DNA of 64,000 nt from Paraburkholderia phytofirmans OLGA172. GTDB taxonomy: Bacteria; Pseudomonadota; Gammaproteobacteria; Burkholderiales; Burkholderiaceae. Every line of letters starts with the position of its first letter. The first letter of the stretch is position 1. Positions 26,213 to 34,761 of this stretch are shown here, piece after piece. The notes below the pieces were generated by a model. That model was not told the origin of the DNA. It saw only the letters and a list, made by a program, of their open reading frames with translations, and searched no databases. The stretch spans positions 4,402,001 to 4,466,000 of the forward strand of contig NZ_CP014578.1 of assembly GCF_001634365.1 (NCBI RefSeq), in the 5' to 3' direction. The position numbers and the translations under genes were made by a program.

Positions 26213-26971
26213 TTAGCTAAAGCTGAGCAGCTGGTTAGCTGACTGGTCGTTCTTATCCGCGTTTTCCAGCAGCTTGGTCTGCATCTGGAACTGGCGGGCG
26301 TTGGTGATCATCGCGACCATCGCGCTAACCGGATTCACATTGCTGCCTTCGAGCGAAGCCGGCGCCAGCGTGACGGCCGGATCGGCATCGGCGGGGTTGC
26401 CATCGCCGGTGCGAAAGAGGCCGTCATCGCCACGTGTCATGGTCTGCGGATCCGGATTGACCAGCTTCAGTTGATCGACGGTCACCACCGCGGTCGGCGG
26501 ATCGCCCGGCGTCAGCGCGGATATCGTGCCGTCCTTGCCGATGGTGATTTCCGCACCCGGCGGCACCGATACCGGGCCGCCGTTGCCGAGCACCGTCTGG
26601 TTCATGGCGTTCACCAGCTGACCGTTCTCGTCAATGTGCAGATTGCCGGCGCGCGTGTAAGCCTCGCCGCCGTCGGCGGTTTGCACCGCCAGCCAGCCCG
26701 GCCCCTGAATCGCCACGTCGAGCGGGTTGCCCGTCTGCTGGATCGGCCCCGGCGTGTAGTCGGCGCCCGGCGTCGACGACAGCACGAAGGTGCGCGTGGT
26801 GTCGTCGTTGATCGAACTGCCGTCGCCGAACGCCATCGGCACGGCGCGGAAAGTCGCAAGCTGGGCGCGAAAGCCGGTGGTCGAGGCGTTCGCCAGGTTG
26901 TTGGCAACGATAGCCTGCTGTTCGAGCGCTTGCGTGCTGCCCGACATCGCGGTGTAGATCAGCCGATCCAT
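26213..26971 (-). CDS. flgF: Flagellar proximal rod protein FlgF
   Basis: FlgF (252 residues) is one of the proximal rod proteins. The N-terminus (MDRLIYTAMSGSTQALEQQA, IVANNLANASTTGFRAQLAT) and C-terminus (EGSNVNPVSAMVAMITNARQ, FQMQTKLLENADKNDQSANQ) fit the family. The gene follows flgE by 19 bases, and its stop lies next to the duplicated hairpin element. Confidence 0.97.
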   Translation of the reverse strand: MDRLIYTAMSGSTQALEQQAIVANNLANASTTGFRAQLATFRAVPMAFGDGSSINDDTTRTFVLSSTPGADYTPGPIQQTGNPLDVAIQGPGWLAVQTADGGEAYTRAGNLHIDENGQLVNAMNQTVLGNGGPVSVPPGAEITIGKDGTISALTPGDPPTAVVTVDQLKLVNPDPQTMTRGDDGLFRTGDGNPADADPAVTLAPASLEGSNVNPVSAMVAMITNARQFQMQTKLLENADKNDQSANQLLSFS

Positions 26972-26990
26972 GATGGGGAGTCCCGGTCGC

Positions 26991-28544
26991 TTACAGGTTG
27001 ATCAGGGTCTGGTCGACGGTCTGCTGGGTCTTGATCGTCTGCGCGTTCGCTTGATAGTTGCGTTGCGCGGTGATCAGGTTCACCAGTTCGTTGGTCAGAT
27101 CCACGTTCGACTCTTCGACAGCGCCGCCCTGCAGCGTGCCGTGATTGGTGCTGCCCGGCGTGGAAATCTGCGCGACGCCCGATTGTGCGGTCTGCTGGTA
27201 CTCGTTGTTGCCGAGGTCCACCAGGCCGTTCGGGTTGTTGAAGTTCGCGAGCACGATCTGGCCCAGCGCTGCCGTCTGACCGTTCGAGTAGTTGCCAGTC
27301 AGAACACCCGTCGTGCCAATGGAAAAGTTCGTCAGTTGGCCGGCCGCGTAGCCGTTCTGCGACAGGTTATTGGTGCCGTCCGTGCTGCCGTACTGGGTCG
27401 TGCCGGTGAGATTCAGTGAGAGCGTCTGCGGCGCAGACGAGCCGTCGCTGTTCGGGATCTGGAACGTGACGGTGCCGGGCGCTGCGGGTGGGGCATACGT
27501 AACCGTCGCAGGGGGGCCTGGGACAATAGTCGCCTGCTGGAAAGACGACAACGTGCCGGACGTGCTGAACTGCGCCTGGCCGATGATCTGGGCAGCACCA
27601 CCCGCCACGCCCGCATAGACGTTCCATGTATTGGAATCCGTCTTGGCGAAATACATATTGACCGTCTGCGAGCCGCCGAGCGTATCGTACGACGGAACCG
27701 AAGAGGTGTAGTTATAGGTCGACGGGCTGTTCTGGTTGAATGCGATCGGCGCCGGGCTAACTATGACGGTATCGTTGGCGACCGGCGCACCAGTCACCGT
27801 AACTGTTTGACCGTTGCCTAACGTAATAGGCGGAATAGCCTGACCAAGCGTGTAGGCCCCCGCACTGGCTAGCGCGGGGACATTGGCACCTGCCGGCGTA
27901 ACGGCGCTGATCGTGTAGCCCCCTGCACCGTCGAATGTAACCGTGTAAGTATCGTTGTTCGTGCCAGCCGAGGCCGTCGTGATCGTCGCGTTGGCCGTCA
28001 CGGCAGCGTCGGAAGAAATCGCCGTCGGCGTCCCCAACATCAGCGCGTCCTGCGCATTCAGATTGAACTGTGCCGTAATGCTGGTGGTCGCCGAGGGCGC
28101 GATATTCGTCGTCGGCACGGTGAGCGGCACGGTCTGCGCGCTATTGATGATGCCGCCTGCGTTCGCCGCGTAGCCCATCACCTGCAGCCCCTCCGCATTC
28201 ACGATCTGGCCGCTGCTGTTGAGTTGAAACACGCCGTTGCGCGAATAGGTGACCGCGCCGTTGTTCGACATCTGGAAGAAGCCGTTGCCGTTGATCGCGA
28301 CGTCCAGCGCCGTTCCGGTCGAGTTGATCGTGCCTTGCGAGAACTGCTGTTGCACGGCCGCGAGCTGCGTGCCGATACCGATCTGGTTGTTGACGGCCGT
28401 GGCCACCGAGTTCGCGTACAGATCGGCGAACACCGCTGTGCCGCTCTTGAAGCCGATCGTGTTCGCGTTGGCAATGTTATTGCCGATCACGTCGAGATCG
28501 CTTGACGCAGCCGACAGGCCGCTCAAACCTTGCTGATAACCCAT
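26991..28544 (-). CDS. flgE: Flagellar hook protein FlgE
   Basis: FlgE (517 residues) builds the hook. The N-terminus (MGYQQGLSGLSAASSDLDVI, GNNIANANTIGFKSGTAVFA) and C-terminus (ESNVDLTNELVNLITAQRNY, then QANAQTIKTQQTVDQTLINL) are canonical. It is about 100 residues longer than a typical 400-residue FlgE. The extra part at about residues 195-265 includes YTVTFDGAGGYTISAVTP and VTVTGAPVANDTVIVSP, resembling a module in FlgK and FlgL of the same locus. Confidence 0.96.
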   Translation of the reverse strand: MGYQQGLSGLSAASSDLDVIGNNIANANTIGFKSGTAVFADLYANSVATAVNNQIGIGTQLAAVQQQFSQGTINSTGTALDVAINGNGFFQMSNNGAVTYSRNGVFQLNSSGQIVNAEGLQVMGYAANAGGIINSAQTVPLTVPTTNIAPSATTSITAQFNLNAQDALMLGTPTAISSDAAVTANATITTASAGTNNDTYTVTFDGAGGYTISAVTPAGANVPALASAGAYTLGQAIPPITLGNGQTVTVTGAPVANDTVIVSPAPIAFNQNSPSTYNYTSSVPSYDTLGGSQTVNMYFAKTDSNTWNVYAGVAGGAAQIIGQAQFSTSGTLSSFQQATIVPGPPATVTYAPPAAPGTVTFQIPNSDGSSAPQTLSLNLTGTTQYGSTDGTNNLSQNGYAAGQLTNFSIGTTGVLTGNYSNGQTAALGQIVLANFNNPNGLVDLGNNEYQQTAQSGVAQISTPGSTNHGTLQGGAVEESNVDLTNELVNLITAQRNYQANAQTIKTQQTVDQTLINL

Positions 28545-28592
28545 GACGGTCTCCGTTCCGGAAAATGTCTGAAATCGTTTGAATTGAACTGG

Positions 28593-29324
28593 TTAGAGGA
28601 TCGCCGCGACCGAAGTCAGGGCAACCGTATTGCCATTCGAAAGCACGAGGCCAGGCGCGCCACCCGCGCCCTGCACGACGCTCTGGACGGTCGCCTGAGT
28701 CAGCGTGGTGCCGGCGCCGGGGGCGCCGTTCACGGTGCCCGTCGCGCTGATCGTGTAAGTGCCGTCGGGCAAGGCGGCCCCCGTGGAGTCGACCGGGTTC
28801 CACGAGACCGGGACGGTGCCGGCAGCCTGGGGCCCCAGATCGATCGTTTTGACGATCTTGCCGGCGGAGTTCTTGACGGCCACCTGCATGTCGGACGCAG
28901 CGTTCGCCAATTGCACGCCGAATTCGGTGGTCTTGCCGCTCGCCACGGTAATGGAGCTGCCCGGAGCGAGCACGCTCGAGCCGATCAGCAGCGCGGCTTG
29001 CGACTGCTGGCCTGCCGACATCTGCGTGGCGAGCGAGCTGAGCGTCGTGTTCAGCTGGCTGATGCCCGACACCGTGTTGATCTGCGCCAGCTGCGAGGTC
29101 ATCTGCGAGCTGTCCATCGGATTGGTCGGATCCTGGTTCTTCAACTGCGCGACGAGCAGTTGCAGGAAGGTGTTCTGCAGATCGGTCGCCGAGGTGCCCG
29201 ACGTGCTGCCGGTCGAGCTGGTGGAACTGTTCGCGCTCGAGGCACTGTTCGTGCCGTTCATCGTATCGAGCAGCGTCTGCGACACGGTCGTGCCGTTGCT
29301 GCCGATGGTGGTATTGGTGGTCAA
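28593..29324 (-). CDS. flgD: Flagellar hook assembly protein FlgD (hook cap)
   Basis: FlgD (243 residues) caps the growing hook. The conserved N-terminal export/cap segment is present (LQNTFLQLLVAQLKNQDPTN, PMDSSQMTSQLAQINTVSGI). The C-terminal part has the tudor/FN3-like region (SWNPVDSTGAALPDGTYTIS). The first 45 residues are Ser/Thr/Asn-rich. It lies between flgC and flgE with short spacers; length is normal. Confidence 0.96.
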   Translation of the reverse strand: MTTNTTIGSNGTTVSQTLLDTMNGTNSASSANSSTSSTGSTSGTSATDLQNTFLQLLVAQLKNQDPTNPMDSSQMTSQLAQINTVSGISQLNTTLSSLATQMSAGQQSQAALLIGSSVLAPGSSITVASGKTTEFGVQLANAASDMQVAVKNSAGKIVKTIDLGPQAAGTVPVSWNPVDSTGAALPDGTYTISATGTVNGAPGAGTTLTQATVQSVVQGAGGAPGLVLSNGNTVALTSVAAIL

Positions 29325-29334
29325 GGAATTCTCC

Positions 29335-29760
29335 TCAGGTTCCGATCGTGAGCGTTTTCAGCATCAGTGTCTTGGCGGTGTTCAGGGTCTCGACGTTGGC
29401 CTGGTACGAGCGCGAGGCCGAGATCATGTTGACCATTTCCTGCACCGGGTCGACGTTGGGCAGCGTGACGTAACCGTCCGCGTTGGCCGCCGGGTTGCCG
29501 GGGTCGTAGGCGGTCTTCATCGGCGTCGGGTCGTCGACCACGCCGGTGACCTGCACGCCGCCGATCTGCTGGCCGGAGCCCGTGCGCGCGCCACCGATCG
29601 GGCTGACCGCGAACACGACCTGCTTGGCCTTGTACGGCTGGCCGTCCGGGCCGGTCGTGCTGTCCGCGTTGGCGAGATTCGACGCCGTCACGTTGAGCCG
29701 CTGCGACTGCGCTGACATCGCGGAGCCTGCAACACCGAAAATGTTCATTAAAGATGGCAT
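29335..29760 (-). CDS. flgC: Flagellar proximal rod protein FlgC
   Basis: FlgC (141 residues) is a proximal rod component. [40 protein letters not shown] and the end region [20 protein letters not shown] identify it. The ATG at 29760 (MPSLMNIFG) was preferred because GGGAGGGGG stands just upstream; a longer frame to 29781 lacks a ribosome site, and an internal ATG at 29748 is also possible. It is followed 10 bases later by flgD. Confidence 0.97.
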   Translation of the reverse strand: MPSLMNIFGVAGSAMSAQSQRLNVTASNLANADSTTGPDGQPYKAKQVVFAVSPIGGARTGSGQQIGGVQVTGVVDDPTPMKTAYDPGNPAANADGYVTLPNVDPVQEMVNMISASRSYQANVETLNTAKTLMLKTLTIGT

Positions 29761-29869
29761 GTTTTTCCCCCTCCCATGCAACGCCGTTGCACCCGGTTCG
29801 ACCCGGCTTCAAGTTAAATCCCGTAGCGATTGTTCCTGCGTACTGCGTGTATCTGTGCGGCGCCGGTTA

Positions 29870-30364
29870 TTACGAGCCCGACTGGATTGCCGCGAGCATT
29901 GCCTTGATCTGGCCCGACAGCACCGTCATGCCCGATTCGAAGTGCAACGTGTTGTCCGCGAACTGCACCCGCTCCGTATCGATGTCGACCGTGTTGCCGT
30001 CGAGCGCGGGTTGCGTCGGGATGCGGTATTGCAGATTGCCGTAGTCGTCAGGCGTGCCGCCGGTCGGCGTCAGCGTCGCGCGGCCGGACATGTGGCCCGG
30101 CGCGGTCGACGCCATCGACATGCCGCTCGTCACCCCGGCGGGCTGCGTCATGGCAAGCGTCGAGTTGTTCGAGGCGCCCGTGCCCGAGCCGCCAGCGGTC
30201 TTCTTCAGCGCGCCGGCCAGCGACGAAGCGAAGTCGACGTCGCGCGCCTTGTACCCGGGGGTATCGGCGTTGGCGATATTCGACGACAGCAGTTCCTGCC
30301 GGTAAGCGCGCACATCGAGCGCCTGGCGGCCAAAGGCGAATTCGGCATCGAGCTTGTCCAGCAT
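29870..30364 (-). CDS. flgB: Flagellar proximal rod protein FlgB
   Basis: FlgB (164 residues) is the first rod gene and opens the flgBCDEFGHIJ operon. Signature sequences are RQELLSSNIANADTPGYKAR and DVDFASSLAGALKK, with the C-terminal NTVDIDTERVQFADNTLHFE. The ATG at 30364 follows CCGGAG; the longer frame from 30412 lacks family sequence. The insert of Gly/Ser/Thr residues in the middle makes it about 25 residues longer than the enteric protein. The gene is divergent from flgA. Confidence 0.96.
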   Translation of the reverse strand: MLDKLDAEFAFGRQALDVRAYRQELLSSNIANADTPGYKARDVDFASSLAGALKKTAGGSGTGASNNSTLAMTQPAGVTSGMSMASTAPGHMSGRATLTPTGGTPDDYGNLQYRIPTQPALDGNTVDIDTERVQFADNTLHFESGMTVLSGQIKAMLAAIQSGS

Positions 30365-30485
30365 TGAAATCTCCGGAGAACGTTCCCGAGGCTTCCCGGG
30401 CTTGTCTCGCATGAGACCTGCGTCGGCCGGGAAGACCTTTTTGCATGAGGTGCATCTTATGGGCCGAACGCAAGTGGCAATCGGA

Positions 30486-30518
30486 CGAATAACCGGGAAA
30501 GGGGGCTTCTATTCAACG
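30486..30518. promoter_or_regulatory. Putative FlhDC-type box, flgB/flgA divergent promoter
   Basis: CGAATAACCG, then CTATTCAACGTT: GAATA-N18-TATTC, an inverted motif similar in sequence and spacing to those before fliE/fliF and flhB. The right half (CTATTCAACGTT) is close to the enteric CGCTATTTCNNCCGTT half-site. Position between divergent class II operons supports it; binding is inferred. Confidence 0.4.
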
Positions 30519-30581
30519 TTTGCGCAATGGGGGCGCTCACTAGAATGCAAAGCGTACCGATGCATTCGACGGAGCAACCCG

Positions 30582-31934
30582 ATGGACCAACCCAACTTCG
30601 ATCTGACGCCCCGCGCAAGCTGCGCGGCGGCGCATCGCGTGGGTGCAGGCGCGCTGCGGCGTGCTTCGCGCGGTGCAGCCGGTCTCCTGACCCGCCTCGT
30701 CGTGAACCTGGCGGTATGGGTCGCCGGCGGCATCGTGCTGTTGCCGGCCACGACCCAAGCTCAGCAGGCTCAGGACGCCGGCGGCCCCATCGTGATTCCT
30801 GGCCCGGGTGAAAAGAATCCGGCTGCCCTCGCCGATCTGGCCGCGCAGATACAGGCAACGCCCGCGAAACGCACCGGGTCCGCGGCGACGCTCGCCGCGG
30901 CTACCGCGCAGTCGCTGACGCCGGAGCCAGTCGCGCGCGACGCCGATCCATTCACGCGCGCCGCCAACGCGAGCGGCTCGATCGTCATTCCGGGCGCGGG
31001 CGAGCCGGCTGCCGCGCCGCAGATGATCCGCACCAGTTTCAAGCCCGACGCGAACGGGGTCGTGACGATTCCCGTGCCGGCAAGCGCATCGTCCGCCACC
31101 TTCGACAGCCTTGCCTCGCGCGGCGAGCCGCCACAGTTGGGCGCGAATGGCAGGCCCGTTGTTACCACGGCGGCCCCCGCGCCGATGCCGATGCCGATGC
31201 TGATGCCGCCGGCCACCATCGCACGCACGTCGTCGATGCGGCAGGCCGCGCCGGCGGTCGCGCAACAGATTCTGCGGCCCGCAGCGCTGGCGCAACCTGT
31301 GCCGCTGGCTGGCCAGCAAGACGCCGAGGCGATTCGCAGCGCCGCGCTCGCCTTCTTGCAGCAGCAATCGGCAGGCTTGCCGGGCAAGGTCGACATCACC
31401 GTCGCGCCGGCGTTTCCGCGCGGGCTCGCGGCCTGCACGACGCTCGAGCCCTTCATGCCGAGCGGCGCGCGCCTGTGGGGCCGCATGACCGTCGGCGTGC
31501 GTTGCGCCGGCGAACGGCCGTGGACCATCTATCTGCAAGCGCGCATTTCGCTGCGCGCCTCCTACTATCTGGCCGCCCGCGCGATGGCGCCGGGCGAAGT
31601 GCTCACCGCCGCCGACCTCGTCGCGCGCGATGGCGACCTGACCGGTTTGCCGCAGGCAATCGTCACGGACCCGTCGCAGGCAGTCGGCTCGGTGTCGCTC
31701 GAGCGCATCGCCGGCGGCATGCCGCTGCGCCGCGACATGCTGAAAAGCGCGTCGGCGGTGTCGATCGGGCAAACGGTGCGGGTTGTCGCGGCAGGCGTTG
31801 GTTTCGCGATTTCAGCCGAAGGCAGCGCAATGAACAATGCGTCGCCGGGCCAGCAGATACGGGTGAAGACGGCTAACGGCCAGATCATTTCCGGCATCGT
31901 CAAAGATGGTTCGACGGTGGAGATCCAGTTGTGA
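30582..31934 (+). CDS. flgA: Flagellar P-ring assembly chaperone FlgA (long form)
   Basis: FlgA is a periplasmic chaperone for FlgI. The C-terminal 220 residues carry the SAF-type region (ARAMAPGEVLTAADLVARDG, IAGGMPLRRDMLKSASAVSI) and the ending PGQQIRVKTANGQIISGIVK, as in FlgA. At 450 residues it is about twice the enteric length. The extra N-terminal part has a signal or membrane segment (VVNLAVWVAGGIVLLPATT) and an Ala/Pro-rich linker in which IVIPGPGEKNPAA and IVIPGAGEPAAAP repeat. The ATG at 30582 follows GGAG. Long FlgA forms are common in Burkholderia. Confidence 0.93.
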   Translation: MDQPNFDLTPRASCAAAHRVGAGALRRASRGAAGLLTRLVVNLAVWVAGGIVLLPATTQAQQAQDAGGPIVIPGPGEKNPAALADLAAQIQATPAKRTGSAATLAAATAQSLTPEPVARDADPFTRAANASGSIVIPGAGEPAAAPQMIRTSFKPDANGVVTIPVPASASSATFDSLASRGEPPQLGANGRPVVTTAAPAPMPMPMLMPPATIARTSSMRQAAPAVAQQILRPAALAQPVPLAGQQDAEAIRSAALAFLQQQSAGLPGKVDITVAPAFPRGLAACTTLEPFMPSGARLWGRMTVGVRCAGERPWTIYLQARISLRASYYLAARAMAPGEVLTAADLVARDGDLTGLPQAIVTDPSQAVGSVSLERIAGGMPLRRDMLKSASAVSIGQTVRVVAAGVGFAISAEGSAMNNASPGQQIRVKTANGQIISGIVKDGSTVEIQL

Positions 31935-32088
31935 GACGGCGCGGCGGCAAGTCCGGCCGCCTGCGCGCCGGCGCGGATGCAGACGCAGCGGCTAGTGCGG
32001 CGGCTGGTGCGGTGGGCAGAGCGGGTATCGAACCCGTCGCGGGGCCGGATCGTCTTGAAAGGAAAGGCAAAGCCTAGAGCGATTGCGT

Positions 32089-32116
32089 TAAAGTTTTGAT
32101 CACGGGTTGCCGTTAT
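32089..32116 (+). promoter_or_regulatory. Sigma-28 (FliA) promoter of flgMN
   Basis: TAAAGTTT (8 of 8), a 12-base spacer, then GCCGTTAT (6 of 8). The flgM GTG follows about 28 bases later. Such a promoter lets FliA raise production of its own inhibitor, the known class III control of flgM. Confidence 0.75.
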
Positions 32117-32144
32117 CAGAATCAAATCGTTCAGGAAGCCAATC

Positions 32145-32498
32145 GTGAAAGTCGATTCCACAACCAAGTCGAATCTGTCGTCGTTGAAAGACGCCTTGTC
32201 CCGCTCGCAGCAAAGCGACGCGGCGAGCGCGAACAGCAACGCGCAGAGTGCGGGCACGGCCTCGCAGCCCACCACCAGCGGTTCGGGCGACGCCAGCGTC
32301 AGCCTGTCGGGTCTGTCGCAGCATCTGCGCAGCCTCGCGGCGTCCGGTTCGGCCGATATCGACACGGCGAGTGTCGAGTCGATCAAGGCAGCCATCAAGG
32401 ACGGCTCGCTGACGATCGATTCGAGCAAGATCGCCGACGGCGTGCTGAATACCGCGCGCGAACTGTTGCAAAGCAAAACCTCGTCGACCGGCAACTAA
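32145..32498 (+). CDS. flgM: Anti-sigma-28 factor FlgM
   Basis: FlgM (117 residues) binds FliA until the hook is complete, then is exported. It is Ser/Ala/Thr-rich at the N-terminus and has the family C-terminal helices (DIDTASVESIKAAIKDGSLT, IDSSKIADGVLNTARELL). A GTG at 32145 is used as start, preceded by AGGAAG. The sigma-28 promoter is just upstream and flgN follows after 94 bases. Slightly longer than the enteric 97 residues. Confidence 0.95.
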   Translation: MKVDSTTKSNLSSLKDALSRSQQSDAASANSNAQSAGTASQPTTSGSGDASVSLSGLSQHLRSLAASGSADIDTASVESIKAAIKDGSLTIDSSKIADGVLNTARELLQSKTSSTGN

Positions 32499-32592
32499 TC
32501 GACGCATCGAAGTATGGTGAATTGCCGGGCGGCATTCGACAAACCCGGCTCGCGAATCATGCGCGAGCCGCCGTGTTCAGCGAGTTGTTGAG

Positions 32593-33039
32593 ATGAAAGA
32601 CGCCCTGCTTGCCACCCTCATCGAAGAATATTCGGCCGTCGAGGCGTTCGCCTCGATTCTGACGCTCGAGACCAAGGCGCTGACTGCCTTGTCGCCGCTG
32701 GAACTGCTGCCGCCGATCGTCGAGAAGAAAACCGAATTGATCGGCACGCTCGCCAGGCTCGAAGCCGCGCGCGACGCACTGCTCGCGGAAATGGGCTTTC
32801 CGGCCGGCTGGCCCGGCATGGAACTGGCGGCCAGCGCGGATACACGGCTCGCCGAGCAATGGGCGCTGCTGCAAAAAGCCGCCGAGCGGGCGCGGCGCTT
32901 CAATACAAGCAACGGTGAGCTGATCCGCGTGCGGATGGAATACAACCAGCGCGCGCTGACGGCGCTGCAGGTGGCCGTGCCGCAGAAGGCCGGTTTCTAC
33001 GGACCCGATGGGCGGATTCCGGCGCGTCCGGCAGCTTGA
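32593..33039 (+). CDS. flgN: Flagellar chaperone FlgN
   Basis: FlgN (148 residues) is the export chaperone for FlgK and FlgL. The protein is helical and has the FlgN-family look: FASILTLETKALTALSPLEL, LPPIVEKKTELIGTLARLEA, and a C-terminal NQRALTALQVAVPQKAGFYG, PDGR ending which is common in the family. Position after flgM is canonical. A strong terminator follows. Confidence 0.94.
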   Translation: MKDALLATLIEEYSAVEAFASILTLETKALTALSPLELLPPIVEKKTELIGTLARLEAARDALLAEMGFPAGWPGMELAASADTRLAEQWALLQKAAERARRFNTSNGELIRVRMEYNQRALTALQVAVPQKAGFYGPDGRIPARPAA

Positions 33040-33095
33040 AAATTTCGCTCGCGCGGCGCGTTTCACGCGCTGACGCACTTCAGTAGATTGCTTTG

Positions 33096-33134
33096 AACCA
33101 AAAGGGCTCGTCTTTGACGGGCCCTTTTGGTTTT
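33096..33134 (+). terminator. Terminator after flgMN
   Basis: ACCAAAAGGGC, a 12-base loop, then GGCCCTTTTGGT followed by TTTCCCC. An 11-base-pair stem with a T-rich tail, 57 bases after flgN. Confidence 0.8.
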
Positions 33135-33348
33135 CCCCTCCGGCACAGGGTGCCTAAGCCCTCCTCCACCGCGCGTTGGCCATCCGGCCAGGTAGCGCGG
33201 AATCCTCCGCCACGCTGAAATCACGAGTTCCCCCACTGAGGTTCTCCGCCGTCACGAGCAGCTTGTCGACGCTGCGCCGGACGAGCCACGCGGAGCGTTA
33301 TCCACTAGCGAGGTTGTGTAATCGTGTGTATGATTCGAGGAGTGCAAT
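33135..33348. other. Intergenic region between flgN terminator and hicA
   Basis: Together with the terminator this is a 309-base gap. The minus strand is open for about 45 codons (33165-33300; VDKLLVTAENLSGGTRDFSV) but has no start and an upstream stop, and I do not recognise it; it may be debris of an older gene. The last 40 bases should hold the hicAB promoter (GTGTAATCGTGTGTATGATT region). Confidence 0.4.
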
Positions 33349-33531
33349 ATGAACAGTGCCGAGGTCGTCAAAGTGATTCAAGCGGATGGCTGGCGGCTGG
33401 TCCGAACATCGGGCAGCCACCATCATTTCCGGCACGCGGTAAAAGCCGGTCTCGTGACCATCCCGCATCCGAGGAAAGATCTTCCGCCCGGCACACTGAA
33501 CAGCATCTTGAAACAGGCAGGCCTGAAATGA
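33349..33531 (+). CDS. hicA: HicA-family mRNA interferase toxin
   Basis: A 60-residue double-stranded-RNA-binding-fold toxin. Family motifs are present: VVKVIQADGWRLVRTSGSHH, the catalytic His in GSHHHFRH, and TIPHPRKDLPPGTLNSILKQ, ending AGLK. HicA cuts mRNA when freed from HicB. A ribosome site (CGAGGAG) precedes the ATG at 33349. The gene overlaps hicB in an ATGA arrangement, the standard order toxin then antitoxin. It interrupts the flgN-fliA neighbourhood. Confidence 0.93.
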   Translation: MNSAEVVKVIQADGWRLVRTSGSHHHFRHAVKAGLVTIPHPRKDLPPGTLNSILKQAGLK

Positions 33532-33938
33532 AGAACCTGATTTTCCCGATCGCGATCGAGCCTGGTGACACGCACCATGCGTTCGGCGTGGTCGTCCCCG
33601 ACATTCCGGGTTGTCATTCGGCGGGTGATTCGCTGGAAGAAGCCTACGCCAACGCGAAAGCAGCGATCGAGGCGCATCTGGACACGCTGCTCGACGAAGG
33701 GTTGCCGATTCCCAACCGGCTGACGCTGGACGAGCATCGGCGCAATCCGGACTACGCGGGTTTTACTTGGGGTTTTGTCACCACGCGGAATATTCCGGCG
33801 CTGAAAAAGGCGGTGCGCATCAATATCTCGCTGCCCGAGGCGCTGGTTCATGATATCGACGCTTACGCAGAGGCGCGCGGCATGTCGCGCTCAGCGTTTC
33901 TCGCGCTGGCCGCGGAGCATGAAATGGCGGACGCGTAA
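33528..33938 (+). CDS. hicB: HicB-family antitoxin
   Basis: A 136-residue antitoxin. The N-terminal partial RNase-H fold is typical (HAFGVVVPDIPGCHSAGDSL, EEAYANAKAAIEAHLDTLLD). The C-terminus has a ribbon-helix-helix DNA-binding segment (VRINISLPEALVHDIDAYAE, ARGMSRSAFLALAA), so it probably represses its own promoter. The start ATG at 33528 overlaps the hicA stop; a longer open frame upstream overlaps hicA out of frame and is not credible. Confidence 0.93.
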   Translation: MKNLIFPIAIEPGDTHHAFGVVVPDIPGCHSAGDSLEEAYANAKAAIEAHLDTLLDEGLPIPNRLTLDEHRRNPDYAGFTWGFVTTRNIPALKKAVRINISLPEALVHDIDAYAEARGMSRSAFLALAAEHEMADA

Positions 33939-33998
33939 CCGGAGAGAAGAGAAGGCGGACGTTTCGTGCACCGCCGGTCAAACCTCAATCCATCAAAC

Positions 33999-34733
33999 TC
34001 AGGTCGCCTCGGCGTTCGCCCAGGCCATCTCGCGCAGGCGCGTGCGCAAACGCGCCACGGCCTGGCTGTGCAACTGGCACACCCGCGACTCACTGACTTC
34101 CATCACCGCGCCAATTTCGCGCAGGTTCATGCCGCGTTCGTAGTACAGCGACATCAGCAACTTCTCACGTTCCGGCAGGCGGTCGATCGCCTCGATCAGC
34201 GCCGAGCGCAGGCTGTCGTCCAGCAACGCCGACAGCGGGTCCGAATGATCGACGCAGTAACGGTCAAGAAACGGCTCGTCGTCCGCGGAACGGTCGAAGT
34301 CTTCGTAATAGATCAGCTGGCTGCCGTGCAGGTCCTGGAGCATCGACTGGTACTCGTCGAGCGGCATTTGCAAATGCTCGGCGATCTCCGTTTCGCTCGC
34401 CGAACGGCCCAGATTCTGTTCAACCTTGTGCACGGCGGACTCCACTTCGCGCGACGTACGCCGCAAGCTGCGCGGCAACCAGTCGTTGCTGCGCAATTCG
34501 TCGAGCATCGCGCCGCGAATCCGCTGGCTGGCATAGGTCTCGAACTGCGCGCCCTGGTCTTCCTTGTAGCGGCTCGCCGCGTCCAGCAGTCCGATCATGC
34601 CGGCCTGGATCAGGTCGTCGAGATCGACACTCGCCGGCATCTTGGCAACGAGCTGCAAGCCGAGGCGACGCACCAGGGGCGCGTACTTCGTCAGAACATC
34701 GGCTTGGGAAATCTTTCCCTGAGCGTTATACAT
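33999..34733 (-). CDS. fliA: Sigma factor FliA (sigma-28)
   Basis: FliA (244 residues) directs RNA polymerase to late flagellar promoters. Region 2 (LVAKMPASVDLDDLIQAGMI, GLLDAASRYKEDQGAQFETY, ASQRIRGAMLDELR) and region 4 (REKLLMSLYYERGMNLREIG, AVMEVSESRVCQLHSQAVAR) are intact. The ATG at 34733 follows GGGGAG; an upstream frame extension lacks homology. Five candidate target promoters are visible in this window. It is the last gene after flhF-flhG. Confidence 0.97.
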   Translation of the reverse strand: MYNAQGKISQADVLTKYAPLVRRLGLQLVAKMPASVDLDDLIQAGMIGLLDAASRYKEDQGAQFETYASQRIRGAMLDELRSNDWLPRSLRRTSREVESAVHKVEQNLGRSASETEIAEHLQMPLDEYQSMLQDLHGSQLIYYEDFDRSADDEPFLDRYCVDHSDPLSALLDDSLRSALIEAIDRLPEREKLLMSLYYERGMNLREIGAVMEVSESRVCQLHSQAVARLRTRLREMAWANAEAT

Positions 34734-34761
34734 CGTGCTCCCCTTGTCCGTGTGCCGCCTC

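Noticed and set aside
32020..32060. tRNA-like words (GGTGGGCAGAGCGGGTATCGAACCCGTCGC) between flgA and flgM
   Set aside because: GTATCGAACCCG recalls a T-arm, but I could not build acceptor, D and anticodon arms around it; at most a short tRNA-end remnant.
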